64,000 nucleotides of DNA from Saccharopolyspora montiporae (lineage in GTDB: Bacteria > Actinomycetota > Actinomycetes > Mycobacteriales > Pseudonocardiaceae): the NCBI RefSeq assembly GCF_015209505.1, contig NZ_JADEYC010000007.1:264645-328644 (forward strand), given 5' to 3'. The notes below the pieces were generated by a model. The model was not told where the DNA came from. It saw nothing but the letters and a program-made list of their open reading frames with translations, and searched no databases. The position numbers and the translations under genes are program-made. Numbering within the stretch: the stretch's first letter is position 1; each line of letters opens with the position of its first letter. Of the stretch, positions 1-7,483 are shown piece after piece.

Positions 1-360
1 GCACTGCAGCACGGCCTCACCACGCTGCCGGACACGTTCGGCAAGCTGGGCAGCGTCGTGCATGACGACACGGCCGACTTCGACCTGGTGGTCGCCCAGG
101 GACCGGTGTGCATCTCGCCGACCGAGCGGCGGTCGCCGACGCGGACCGAACCGCGCGAGCCGGACCTGAACTGGCACTGCCCCGGCGATCGGGATCGCCA
201 GCAGCAGCGCGGTGCGGCCAACGCCCCGCGCCCGACCACGACCTACGACCCGGCCACCGGGGACACCGGCGCCGGTTTCCAGCTCGGTTCGTCCGGTGGG
301 CAGAGCGAGGTGCTCGGCCCCCGTTCCTGGTACGCGATCCCGTTGCAAGGAGTTCGATGA
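1..360 (+). CDS. MceF-type Mce protein, C-terminal end (5' end outside window)
   Basis: The reading frame is open from the first base to a TGA at 358-360 (119 codons visible). The visible part resembles the C-terminal tail of the last Mce protein of an mce operon: the pattern DDTADFDLVVAQGPVC is followed by a Pro/Arg-rich region with RGAANAPRP and TYDPATG, typical of Mce tails. The MCE/MlaD domain itself lies outside the window. The next gene starts inside its stop codon and encodes an Mce-associated protein, which is the normal order at the end of an mce operon. Assignment to MceF rather than another Mce subunit is inferred from that position. Confidence 0.7.
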   Translation, partial: ALQHGLTTLPDTFGKLGSVVHDDTADFDLVVAQGPVCISPTERRSPTRTEPREPDLNWHCPGDRDRQQQRGAANAPRPTTTYDPATGDTGAGFQLGSSGGQSEVLGPRSWYAIPLQGVR

Positions 361-1049
361 TGCGCACGACGAACACCGGCGGCAGCACCGGCCGGTCGAC
401 GACCCGACCGCGCAAGGTGGCCGGGCGGAGCACCGGACGCGACCGATCCGAAGTCCCCTCCGTGGAGGATGTCGACACCGGCACCGCCGCGCCCGGCGAG
501 GAGACCGCGGGCGAGGACCGGGGCCAGTCGCGGATCCGGCGGGGTGCCGCGGCGGCGGTGCGCCCGCTGGCCCGGTTGCGCCGTCCTCGGGTGCTGATCA
601 CGACGGCCGTCATCGCCACGCTGCTGCTCAGCACGGGGTACCTGGCAGGGCAGCAGTACGCGGCGCAGCAGCGGGAAGCGACCCGGGCGGCCGCGCTGGA
701 CTCGGCGCGGCGCTACGCGGCCGACCTGTCGACGTACGACTACCGGCAGCTGGAGCAGAACTTCACCGCGATCAGCGAGAACGCGCACGGCTCGTTCGCC
801 GACCAGTACGAGCAGGTGGGTTCCAGCCTCACCCAATTGATCAAGGAGAACGAGGCGGTTTCCGAGGGTTCGGTGCACTCGGCCGGACTGGTCGAGTCGG
901 ACGAGAACAAGGCGGTGGTGGCGCTGTTCGTGGATCAGAAGATCACGAACAAGAGCAACCCGGAACCGCGCGTGGACCGCAACCGGATGCAGATGACGCT
1001 GGTGCACCAGGACGACCGGTGGCTCATCGACGGCGTGGAACTGCTCTGA
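357..1049 (+). CDS. Mce-associated membrane protein
   Basis: 230 aa. The N-terminus (about residues 1-75) is charged, Arg/Ser/Thr-rich and probably cytoplasmic. One membrane segment follows at about residues 80-100 (VLITTAVIATLLLSTGYLAG), then an extracytoplasmic domain with the tail MQMTLVHQDDRWLIDGVELL, characteristic of Mce-associated proteins of the NTF2-like type. These proteins are thought to support or stabilise Mce lipid importers in the envelope. The start is one of two tandem ATGs at 357/360; the first overlaps the stop of the preceding Mce gene, implying translational coupling. The family call is firm; the lipid transported is unknown. Confidence 0.8.
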   Translation: MMRTTNTGGSTGRSTTRPRKVAGRSTGRDRSEVPSVEDVDTGTAAPGEETAGEDRGQSRIRRGAAAAVRPLARLRRPRVLITTAVIATLLLSTGYLAGQQYAAQQREATRAAALDSARRYAADLSTYDYRQLEQNFTAISENAHGSFADQYEQVGSSLTQLIKENEAVSEGSVHSAGLVESDENKAVVALFVDQKITNKSNPEPRVDRNRMQMTLVHQDDRWLIDGVELL

Positions 1050-1079
1050 GCTCCTGGCCACCGGGACGGAAACGGCGGT

Positions 1080-1100
1080 CTGCGCGGCGTTCCCGCGCAG
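1080..1100. terminator. Hairpin between converging genes
   Basis: Perfect 8-bp inverted repeat CTGCGCGG / CCGCGCAG with a 5-base loop. It lies between the end of the Mce-associated gene and the converging thiolase-hydratase gene. There is no U-tract, as is common in high-GC actinobacteria, so terminator function is inferred from placement. Confidence 0.4.
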
Positions 1101-1229
1101 GGTGCCGGCACGGCGCCTCCGCCCGGCGGCCGTGCTCGACGCCGAGCGTCCGGGTCATCGTGGTGCGCACGGGAACTCCTCGGGTCCGGCGGTCCGCGCC
1201 CCGACAGGTCGGGACCTCGGTGGGGCGGG

Positions 1230-3587
1230 TCAGCGGTTGCGCCAGTGCGGTTCGCGCTTCTCGGCGAAAGCGGCGACCCCTTCGATGCTGTCCTCGCTGG
1301 TCATCAGGTCGTCCAGCGCGGAGGACGGGTGCTCGACGGCCTCGACGGTATCGGCGATGCCCGCCGTTTCGTTCATGATCTGCAGCGAGGCGCGCACCGA
1401 AGTCGGCGACCCGCGCAGGATCTCGGCCGCCAGGTCGCGGGCTCCGTCCAGCGCGCCGCCCGCCTCAACGACCCGGTTGACGATCCCCGCGTCGCGGGCC
1501 TCGGCGGCGGTGAGCCCGCGGCCGGTCAGGATCATCTCGGTGGCCAGCTTCGGCGGCACGGTGCGCGGCAGTCGGACGAGCCCGCCCGCGCCGGCCACCA
1601 GGCCGACCCGGACTTCGGAGAGCGCGAACGTGGCGGTGTCCGCAGCGACGACCAGCGGGCAGGCCAGCGCGATCTCGCAGCCCCCGCCCATCGCGTACCC
1701 GTTGACGGCGGCGATGACGGGTTTGGTCATGTCCCGGCGGCTGGTCAGGCCCGCGAACCCGTTCTTGGGCACCCACATCGGCTTCCCGGATGCCGAGTAG
1801 TGCAGGTCGTTTCCCGCGGAGAAGGCCTTGTCCCCGGCTCCGGTCAAGATCGCCACCCACAGGTCCGGGTCGGCGAAGAACGCGTCGAAGACCTCGTCGA
1901 GTTCCTCGTTCGCCTCCGGGGTGAGGCTGTTGCGCACCTCCGGCCGGTTGATGGTGACCTCCAGCAGGTGCCCGTCGCGGCGCACCAGCACGTGCTCGTA
2001 GTCGGTGCGCAGCACGCGCGGCCGGGACGGGAACAGCTCCTGCATCCGCTGCCCGGTGGTGGTGACCCGGTTGCCGAAGCCGAACGAGCGCACGTGGACG
2101 CGGGCGCCGATCGGTTCCCCCCGCCCGAGCAGGTCGAGGGTCTCCGCGTCGTCGGGGTGGGTAGTGGCGACGAACCTGCGGTCGTCGCGCTCCAAGCGCC
2201 CGATGACGATCCCGGTGGTGCCGTCCTTGCCGTGCTTGACGGTGTACGTCTCGATGCGCGCCCACCCGTCGGCCTGCCGGGCCTCGGTCGGTGCCGGCCA
2301 CGCGTCGATCTCGGCCTGCAGTTCCGCGCTGCGGTCGGCTCGCCACCCGGTCGGTGCGGTCGAGTAGATGCCCACGGAGTACTTGCTCAGCATGCCGCCG
2401 TTCGCCCCGACCAGGCCGTAGCTGCCGGGTTCGGCGCGCGTGCGGGCGACGGCCTCGGCGATGGCGTGCATCGAGTAGTTGTTGCCCGCACCGCCGAAGA
2501 ACGGCAACCCGCCGGTGAGCGTGAGTCCGCGCTGATCGTCCTCGGCCAGCCCCAGGCCGTCGCAGATGTTGCTCACCGCGATCGGGAAGCAGCTGTAGAT
2601 GTCCAATATGGACACATCCTGCTGCGTGATGCCCGCGACGTCGAGGGCGTGCTGCACGGCCAGCACCGAGGCCGGGCTGCGGGAGAGGTCTGCGCGGTCC
2701 ATCAGGTCCCGTTCGCGCAGGTCGGCGTGCCCGTGCAGGAACACCCAGCGGTCCTCGGGAACCCCGAGCCGGCGAGCGGCCGCGATCGACATCACCAGGA
2801 CGGCCGCGCCCTGGTTGACCTGGTCGCGGGCGACGAGGAACCGCGGGTAAGGATCAGCGATCATCCGGTTGCGCTCGGTGGGCTCGACGAGCTCCGCCGC
2901 GTCCCGCTCGACCGGGGCCGCCGCGTGCGGGTTGGCGGCGGCGACCGCGGTGAACGGGGCGAACAACTCGCCCATAGCCCGGGCGTACTCGTCGCGGGAG
3001 CACCCCAGCCGGGCGCGGCGGGCGTTGTCGAACAAGGCGTACTGCTCGGGGGCCACGAGCAGCCCGTGCGCGGCGAGGTGCCTGCTGAACAGGCCGCGCA
3101 GCCCGTAACCCCGGTCGTCGAGGTCGCCGTCGACATGCTCGGTGAAGTCGGGTGCGTCCGTGCTGCCGGCCAACGCCCGGCTGGTCGAGATCACCTCCGA
3201 CCCGAACGCGAGCGCGACCTCCGCCCCGCCCGCGGCGATCGTCCCGGCCAGCTCGGTGACGAGGTGCTGCGGCGATTGCCCGCCGGTGACCTCCAGGATC
3301 GCCCGCTGCGGGGCGGCCCCGATCCGACCGGCCACCGAGCGCGGGTAGTTGTCCGATTTGCCCAGCGGGGCGGGTGCGCCCGGGGTCGAGATCTCGAACT
3401 GGCGCACTCCGGCGACCGTGTCGATCGCGGCGGCGATGCCGTCCGCTCCGGCATCGGTCAGCGCCGCACGGGACGCCTCCGCGGCCAGCTCCACCGCTGA
3501 CAACCGCCGGTACCCGGGGTCGTCGACGCGTTCGGACGCCTGCCCGGCACCGACGAGCACCGGTGTCCGCGGATCTGGGTCGGTCAT
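1230..3587 (-). CDS. Thiolase-like (TLP1-type) / enoyl-CoA hydratase fusion protein
   Basis: 785 aa. Residues ~1-420 have a thiolase fold, ~430-515 the additional C-terminal OB-like domain of TLP1 thiolase-like proteins, and ~520-785 a crotonase domain. The hydratase half keeps an oxyanion-hole stretch (FSAGNDL), the GGGCEIAL segment and a second Glu in SEVRVGLVAGAGGL, so it looks active. The thiolase half lacks the expected Cys nucleophile (TGGQSPQHLV there), the HPxG motif (GGAGNNYSMH) and the terminal CSGGG Cys (GANGGMLSKY), so thiolysis is doubtful. The start at 3587 has AGGAGG 5 bases upstream; the open frame upstream is spurious. Likely role: CoA-ester handling in beta-oxidation of a bulky acid, perhaps a steroid side chain. 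Confidence 0.8.
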   Translation of the reverse strand: MTDPDPRTPVLVGAGQASERVDDPGYRRLSAVELAAEASRAALTDAGADGIAAAIDTVAGVRQFEISTPGAPAPLGKSDNYPRSVAGRIGAAPQRAILEVTGGQSPQHLVTELAGTIAAGGAEVALAFGSEVISTSRALAGSTDAPDFTEHVDGDLDDRGYGLRGLFSRHLAAHGLLVAPEQYALFDNARRARLGCSRDEYARAMGELFAPFTAVAAANPHAAAPVERDAAELVEPTERNRMIADPYPRFLVARDQVNQGAAVLVMSIAAARRLGVPEDRWVFLHGHADLRERDLMDRADLSRSPASVLAVQHALDVAGITQQDVSILDIYSCFPIAVSNICDGLGLAEDDQRGLTLTGGLPFFGGAGNNYSMHAIAEAVARTRAEPGSYGLVGANGGMLSKYSVGIYSTAPTGWRADRSAELQAEIDAWPAPTEARQADGWARIETYTVKHGKDGTTGIVIGRLERDDRRFVATTHPDDAETLDLLGRGEPIGARVHVRSFGFGNRVTTTGQRMQELFPSRPRVLRTDYEHVLVRRDGHLLEVTINRPEVRNSLTPEANEELDEVFDAFFADPDLWVAILTGAGDKAFSAGNDLHYSASGKPMWVPKNGFAGLTSRRDMTKPVIAAVNGYAMGGGCEIALACPLVVAADTATFALSEVRVGLVAGAGGLVRLPRTVPPKLATEMILTGRGLTAAEARDAGIVNRVVEAGGALDGARDLAAEILRGSPTSVRASLQIMNETAGIADTVEAVEHPSSALDDLMTSEDSIEGVAAFAEKREPHWRNR

Positions 3588-3637
3588 CGTTCCTCCTGGC
3601 GTGTCGCCGAATTCCTCCGACTGCGTTTCCCGCGCGG

Positions 3638-3799
3638 TCAACGCGCGCCGGGCGTCCCCGTGACGACCGCGTCGAGCGCCTCCACCGTCGCCCCGGAGAC
3701 CCGCAGCGGGTTGATCTCCCACGATTCCAGGTCGGTGCCGAGCGCGAGGGCGAGATCGCTCACACGGGACCCGACCTCGGCGAAACTCGCCGTCCAGCT
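3638..3799 (-). pseudogene. Remnant: C-terminus of ATP-grasp acyl-CoA synthetase (NDP-forming type)
   Basis: Only about the last 54 codons are recognisable. They read like the end of the ATP-grasp subdomain of NDP-forming acyl-CoA synthetases: a region ending WEINPLRVSGATVEALDAVV and a TGA stop at 3638. Beyond ~3800 the same frame turns into low-complexity Arg/Ser sequence that matches nothing. Ligase activity is impossible from this fragment. It abuts a decayed TetR gene on the other strand, which suggests a deletion between a divergent gene pair. The family match rests on a short segment. Confidence 0.55.
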
Positions 3800-3804
3800 G
3801 CTGC

Positions 3805-4083
3805 GGCCGGGCGATGCCGGACGCGCCGTGTTCCGCAGCATGCTGGAGGCCGACCGCATCCCCGGCGTGGCCGAGCACTGGAACGCCATCCGCGAATCGC
3901 AGGTGCTCGCCGCGCGCGATCGTGCGGCACGCCATCGAGCGCGCGGCGAGCTCCCCGAAGAGGCCTCGGTCACGCTCATCCTGGACACGCTCTGCGGCCG
4001 GCGATGCACCGGGTGCACACGTCCCCGCGCGCGAGCAGGTCGAGGAGTCGGTGCACTGCTACGCCCGCGACCTCGTCGACTTC
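3805..4083 (+). pseudogene. Remnant: C-terminal domain of TetR-family regulator, frameshifted
   Basis: TetR C-terminal-domain sequence can be followed only by switching frames. It begins GRAVFRSMLEADRIPGVAEH (frame 3, from ~3810), continues AIVRHAIERA in frame 1 (~3916-3945), returns to RGELPEEASVTLILDTLCG in frame 3, and ends GAHVPAREQVEESVHCYARD in frame 1 (~4012-4083). Together these rebuild the usual order of a TetR ligand domain. The DNA-binding N-terminus is absent, and at least three frame changes are needed. It is therefore a broken gene. Its lost partner was probably the acyl-CoA synthetase remnant next to it. Confidence 0.6.
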
Positions 4084-4165
4084 CGTCCTGGACCGCACCC
4101 GCACCGAACGACGCGATCTCCCGCCGCGCGGCGGATCCCCGGTACCGCTCGCGGGTGCCTCGGTA

Positions 4166-4960
4166 CTAGCCCGCGGCGGGATCCTCGTCGCGCAGCGGGG
4201 CTTCCGGCTCGACCTCCACCACCGTCAGCTGCGCCCCGCGCTGGGTGCCGATGACTGCGGCCACCGCCGCGGCCACGTCGGAGGCCCGCAGGAAGTACGG
4301 GTGTCGCGCCAGGCCCCAGTGCACCCAGTCCTGCAGGACCGCCGTGGCCACGTCCGCCTCCCACGTGGTGCCCATCCCGGTCTTCGTCGGACCGGGCCGC
4401 ACCATCGACGCCCGGACCCCGGTTCCCTCCAGCTCCATCTGCATGGTGCGGACCATCGCTTCCAGACCGGTCTTGGCCGGGACGTAGCCGCCCATCCGCG
4501 GGCGGTGGCTGCGCGCGACGTCCGAGCTCAGGAACACCACGTCCCCGCGCCTGCGGCGGATCATCGGCGGCACGAGCTCGGCGGTGAGCCGCTGCGCGCC
4601 GCCGAGGTGGACCCGGACCTGCTGATCGAAGGTATCCGGGTCCTGCTCGTGGATCAGCGCCGCATCGATGTCGCCCGCGCCGGAGACCACGACCTCGATC
4701 GGCCCGAGCGCCTCTTCGGCCGCTGCGGCGAATCCCTTCACCGAGTCGCCGTCGGTGACGTCCAGCGGGAGAGCGACCGCTTCCCCGCCGCCGGCGCGGA
4801 TCGTGGCCGCGGTCTCCTCGCACGCGCTGACCCGGCGCGCACCCAGGGCGACCGGATGTCCGGCCGTGGCCAGCACCTGCGCGGTCGCCAGGCCGATGCC
4901 CGACGACGCACCGGCCACCACCGCCGGCCTGCGCTGCGGATGGGGATCGAACCTCGGCAT
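4166..4960 (-). CDS. Short-chain dehydrogenase/reductase
   Basis: 264 aa, classical SDR. It has the nucleotide-binding GASSGIG near residue 18, the catalytic Ser in FLSSDVA and the Tyr-Lys pair in GGYVPAKTG. The usual NNAG is replaced by VSGAG. GAGGAG lies about 6 bases before the ATG. It is last in a minus-strand run with the SDR and dehydrogenases upstream (12-base gap), so probably co-transcribed. Substrate is not readable from sequence; a hydroxy-lipid or hydroxysteroid is plausible from context. Confidence 0.85.
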   Translation of the reverse strand: MPRFDPHPQRRPAVVAGASSGIGLATAQVLATAGHPVALGARRVSACEETAATIRAGGGEAVALPLDVTDGDSVKGFAAAAEEALGPIEVVVSGAGDIDAALIHEQDPDTFDQQVRVHLGGAQRLTAELVPPMIRRRRGDVVFLSSDVARSHRPRMGGYVPAKTGLEAMVRTMQMELEGTGVRASMVRPGPTKTGMGTTWEADVATAVLQDWVHWGLARHPYFLRASDVAAAVAAVIGTQRGAQLTVVEVEPEAPLRDEDPAAG

Positions 4961-4972
4961 CTCGGGCTCCTC

Positions 4973-5860
4973 TCAACTCGGGGTGTCGCGGCGGGCCGTC
5001 ATGTGGTGCGCGACGTCGTCCGGTGTCCAGGGCGGGTGCTGCGCGGCGTCCCGCCACGCCAGGAGTTCGGGCGCCGGGCGCGGGAACCGGCCCAGGAACC
5101 CGCCCGCCGCGGCGAAGATCTCCCCGGAGACGCCGGCCGCGAGATCACTGACCAGGTAGCCGTACAGCGGGGCCACGTAGCGCGGTTCGGCGGGGTGCAG
5201 CGCCTCCTGCGCGGTCGGCTCGTCGAGCATCCCCCGGCGCTGCAGGTCCCCGATGTGCTGCTCGTACTCGCTGCCGGTCGACAGGCGGGTGCGGGCGCCC
5301 GGGCACACCGCGTTGACCCGGATGCCGAATTCGCGCAGTTCCGCGGCCAGTGCTCTGGTCAGCGCGTTGACCCCGCCCTTGCCCGCCGGATATCCGGTTC
5401 CGCCGAACGCCCCGGTGCTGGCGTGCGAACCGGTGTTCACGATCGCGCCGCGTCCGCGGCTGACCATGCCGGGCACCACTGCGCGGCAAGGGACGAAGGC
5501 GCTGGTCAGGTGGGATTCGAGCAGCTCGTGCCATTGCTCGGTGCTGATGTCCAGGATCGAGGATCCCGCGGGCTCGGCGGTTCCGGCGCAGTTGACCAGC
5601 GCGTCCACCGGGCCGAAGTACTGCTCGGCCGCGGCGACCAGTTCTTCGGCGACGGCCGGATCGGCGGCCGAACCCGGCACCGCCCGCACCCGCGCGCCTC
5701 CCGCGGCCAGCTCGGCTGCTGCTCGGTGCGCCGCGTCCGCGTCGCGGCCGTTGATGACGACCGCGGCGCCCTCCGCGGCCAAGTGCTCGGCCACGGCCCG
5801 GCCGACGCCGCTGCTGGATCCGGTCACCACGGCGACCTGCCCGGTGCGCGGCCCGCTCAT
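4973..5860 (-). CDS. SDR family oxidoreductase
   Basis: 295 aa. The Rossmann motif GSSSGVG is near the N-terminus, followed by VNCAGTAEP at the NNAG position, catalytic Ser in NTGSHAS and Tyr/Lys in GYPAGKGG. A C-terminal extension of about 40 residues after the SDR core (from FLGRFPRPAPELLAW) is longer than in simple SDRs. The ATG at 5860 overlaps the stop of the upstream dehydrogenase gene (4-base overlap), so the genes are translationally coupled. Probably oxidises or reduces a hydroxyl or keto group in the same lipid pathway. Confidence 0.85.
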   Translation of the reverse strand: MSGPRTGQVAVVTGSSSGVGRAVAEHLAAEGAAVVINGRDADAAHRAAAELAAGGARVRAVPGSAADPAVAEELVAAAEQYFGPVDALVNCAGTAEPAGSSILDISTEQWHELLESHLTSAFVPCRAVVPGMVSRGRGAIVNTGSHASTGAFGGTGYPAGKGGVNALTRALAAELREFGIRVNAVCPGARTRLSTGSEYEQHIGDLQRRGMLDEPTAQEALHPAEPRYVAPLYGYLVSDLAAGVSGEIFAAAGGFLGRFPRPAPELLAWRDAAQHPPWTPDDVAHHMTARRDTPS

Positions 5861-6726
5861 CCGGTGCCGCCCCCGTGCGGCGCGAGTCCCAGGGCGCGGG
5901 CCAACTCGCCCGCGGCGTGCTCGGCCAGCGGCACGTCCACGCCCAGCTGGCGGGCCAGCTCGGTGGCGAACCCGAGGTCCTTCTCCCCCAGCGTGCGCAC
6001 GTGCTCGACAATCTCGGCCCACGGGTCGCCATCCGGGATCGGCGCGGCGGTCGGCCGGTGCATGATGGCCCCCGGACCGCCGGTGATCGCGTCGGTGTGC
6101 CGCACGATCCGGCCGAGCGCCAGCAAGTCCAGCCCGGCGGCCTCGGCCAGTCGCTGGGCCTCGCCGACCGCGGTGAACGCCACGAAGTGCAGCAGGTTGC
6201 GGGCGAGCTTCATCCGGGTCCCTGCCCCGATCGGGCCCGCGTGCACGACTTCGGAACCCATGAGCCCCAGTGGTTTCCGGCACGCGGCGAACGCCTCGTC
6301 CAGACCCCCCACCATGATGGCCAGGCTGCCGTCCGCGGCGCCGGGTGCGCCGCCGCTGACCGGGGCATCCACCAGCTGCACCCCGCGGTCGGCGGCCGCG
6401 GCGGCGAGTTCGGCGGGCGTATCCGGCGCCACCGTCGAGTGCACCGCCACCACGTGTCCTGCCGACATCGCGGGCAGCAGCCGGTCCAGGACGGCACGGA
6501 CCTGCGCGTCATCGCGGACCATGATGCAGATCAGCTCGGTTCGACGGGCCAGTTCGTCCAGGTCCCGCGCCACTCGCGCACCGCGTCGGCGCAGCTGTTC
6601 GACGGGTTCCGGCGCGAGGTCGTGCACCCAGACCCCGCCGGGCCAGGTCACCAGGTTGGCGGCCATGTCCGCGCCGATGTTGCCCAGTCCGACGAAGCCG
6701 ACCGCAGCGGGCTCGCCGGTACTCAC
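5857..6726 (-). CDS. 3-hydroxyisobutyrate dehydrogenase-like NAD(P)-binding protein
   Basis: 289 aa, beta-hydroxyacid dehydrogenase family. The N-terminus GFVGLGNIGADMAANL is the dinucleotide-binding site, DAPVSGGAPGA is the substrate-binding signature, and GAGTRMKLARNLL carries the catalytic Lys region. The GTG start at 6726 overlaps the stop of the upstream SDR (GTGA); an upstream ATG in the same frame would lie inside the coding sequence of that SDR. In M. tuberculosis a related dehydrogenase (Rv0770) also sits beside an SDR and an aldehyde dehydrogenase (Rv0769, Rv0768), as here. Real substrate unknown. Confidence 0.85.
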   Translation of the reverse strand: MSTGEPAAVGFVGLGNIGADMAANLVTWPGGVWVHDLAPEPVEQLRRRGARVARDLDELARRTELICIMVRDDAQVRAVLDRLLPAMSAGHVVAVHSTVAPDTPAELAAAAADRGVQLVDAPVSGGAPGAADGSLAIMVGGLDEAFAACRKPLGLMGSEVVHAGPIGAGTRMKLARNLLHFVAFTAVGEAQRLAEAAGLDLLALGRIVRHTDAITGGPGAIMHRPTAAPIPDGDPWAEIVEHVRTLGEKDLGFATELARQLGVDVPLAEHAAGELARALGLAPHGGGTG

Positions 6727-7472
6727 CGGATCACCTGACCGCCGTCGACGTTGACGATCTGCCCGGTCAGCCAGGCCGCTTCGTCGGAGAGCAGGAACAG
6801 GCACGCGCCGACCATGTCCTGCGGTTGTCCCAGGCGCTTGAGCGCCAGCTGGCCGACCAGTTCGTCGGCGGCCGCGCCGACCTGGTTGCGGGTGGCTTCG
6901 GTGTCGGTCGGGCCGGGCGCGATCGCGTTGACCCGGATGTTCATCCCGCCGAGCTCGTGCGCGAGCTGCTGCGTCAGTCCGTTGACGCCGACCTTGGCCA
7001 GCCCGTAGAAGCCGGAGTAGAGCCAGGCCGCCGTGGAGCTCTGGTTGACGATCGCGCCGCCCCCGCGGCGCTGCATGTGCCGGTGCACCGCCCGGGTCAT
7101 CACCAGCGCGCCGTCCATGTTCACCGACATGAACCGCCGGTAGTAGTCCCAGTCGACGGTCAACAGCAGGTCGAACTGCATGTCGCCGTAGATGGCGGCG
7201 TTGTTGACGAGCAGGTCGATGCCGCCGAACTCCGCGACCGCGCGCTCGGCGGCCTGCTCCGCCGAATCCCGGTCGGCGACGTCGGTGTGCGCGAAAACCG
7301 CACGCCCGCCGCCCGATTCGATGTCCGCAGCCGTGCTCTTCCCCGCGTCGTCGTCCCGGTCGGCCACGAGCACGCTCGCGCCCTGGCCGGCCAGGGCGTG
7401 CGCGTAGGCCGCACCGATCCCGCGGGCAGCGCCCGTGACGACGGCGACCTTGCCGTCGAACCGCTTGTCCAT
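6723..7472 (-). CDS. SDR family oxidoreductase (Rv0769-like)
   Basis: 249 aa, classical SDR with GAARGIG, NNAA at the NNAG site, catalytic Ser in NQSSTAAW and YGLAK. The C-terminus (WLTGQIVNVDGGQVIR) is typical of FabG-like members. GGAGG precedes the ATG at 7472 by about 6 bases. It lies 11 bases downstream of the aldehyde dehydrogenase gene and overlaps the next dehydrogenase gene, so it is in the middle of one operon. By position it corresponds to M. tuberculosis Rv0769. The reaction is unassigned. Confidence 0.87.
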   Translation of the reverse strand: MDKRFDGKVAVVTGAARGIGAAYAHALAGQGASVLVADRDDDAGKSTAADIESGGGRAVFAHTDVADRDSAEQAAERAVAEFGGIDLLVNNAAIYGDMQFDLLLTVDWDYYRRFMSVNMDGALVMTRAVHRHMQRRGGGAIVNQSSTAAWLYSGFYGLAKVGVNGLTQQLAHELGGMNIRVNAIAPGPTDTEATRNQVGAAADELVGQLALKRLGQPQDMVGACLFLLSDEAAWLTGQIVNVDGGQVIR

Positions 7473-7483
7473 GTCCGCCTCCG

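Noticed and set aside
1245..3500. Plus-strand open frame of 751 codons opposite the thiolase-hydratase gene
   Set aside because: Low-complexity Arg/Ala/Gly/Val sequence with no motif; a complement shadow of the real gene.
3374..6754. Plus-strand open frame of 1126 codons
   Set aside because: Antisense to the thiolase fusion, SDR and dehydrogenase genes; no domain recognised. Only the short TetR-like pieces at 3.8-4.1 kb in this area are meaningful.
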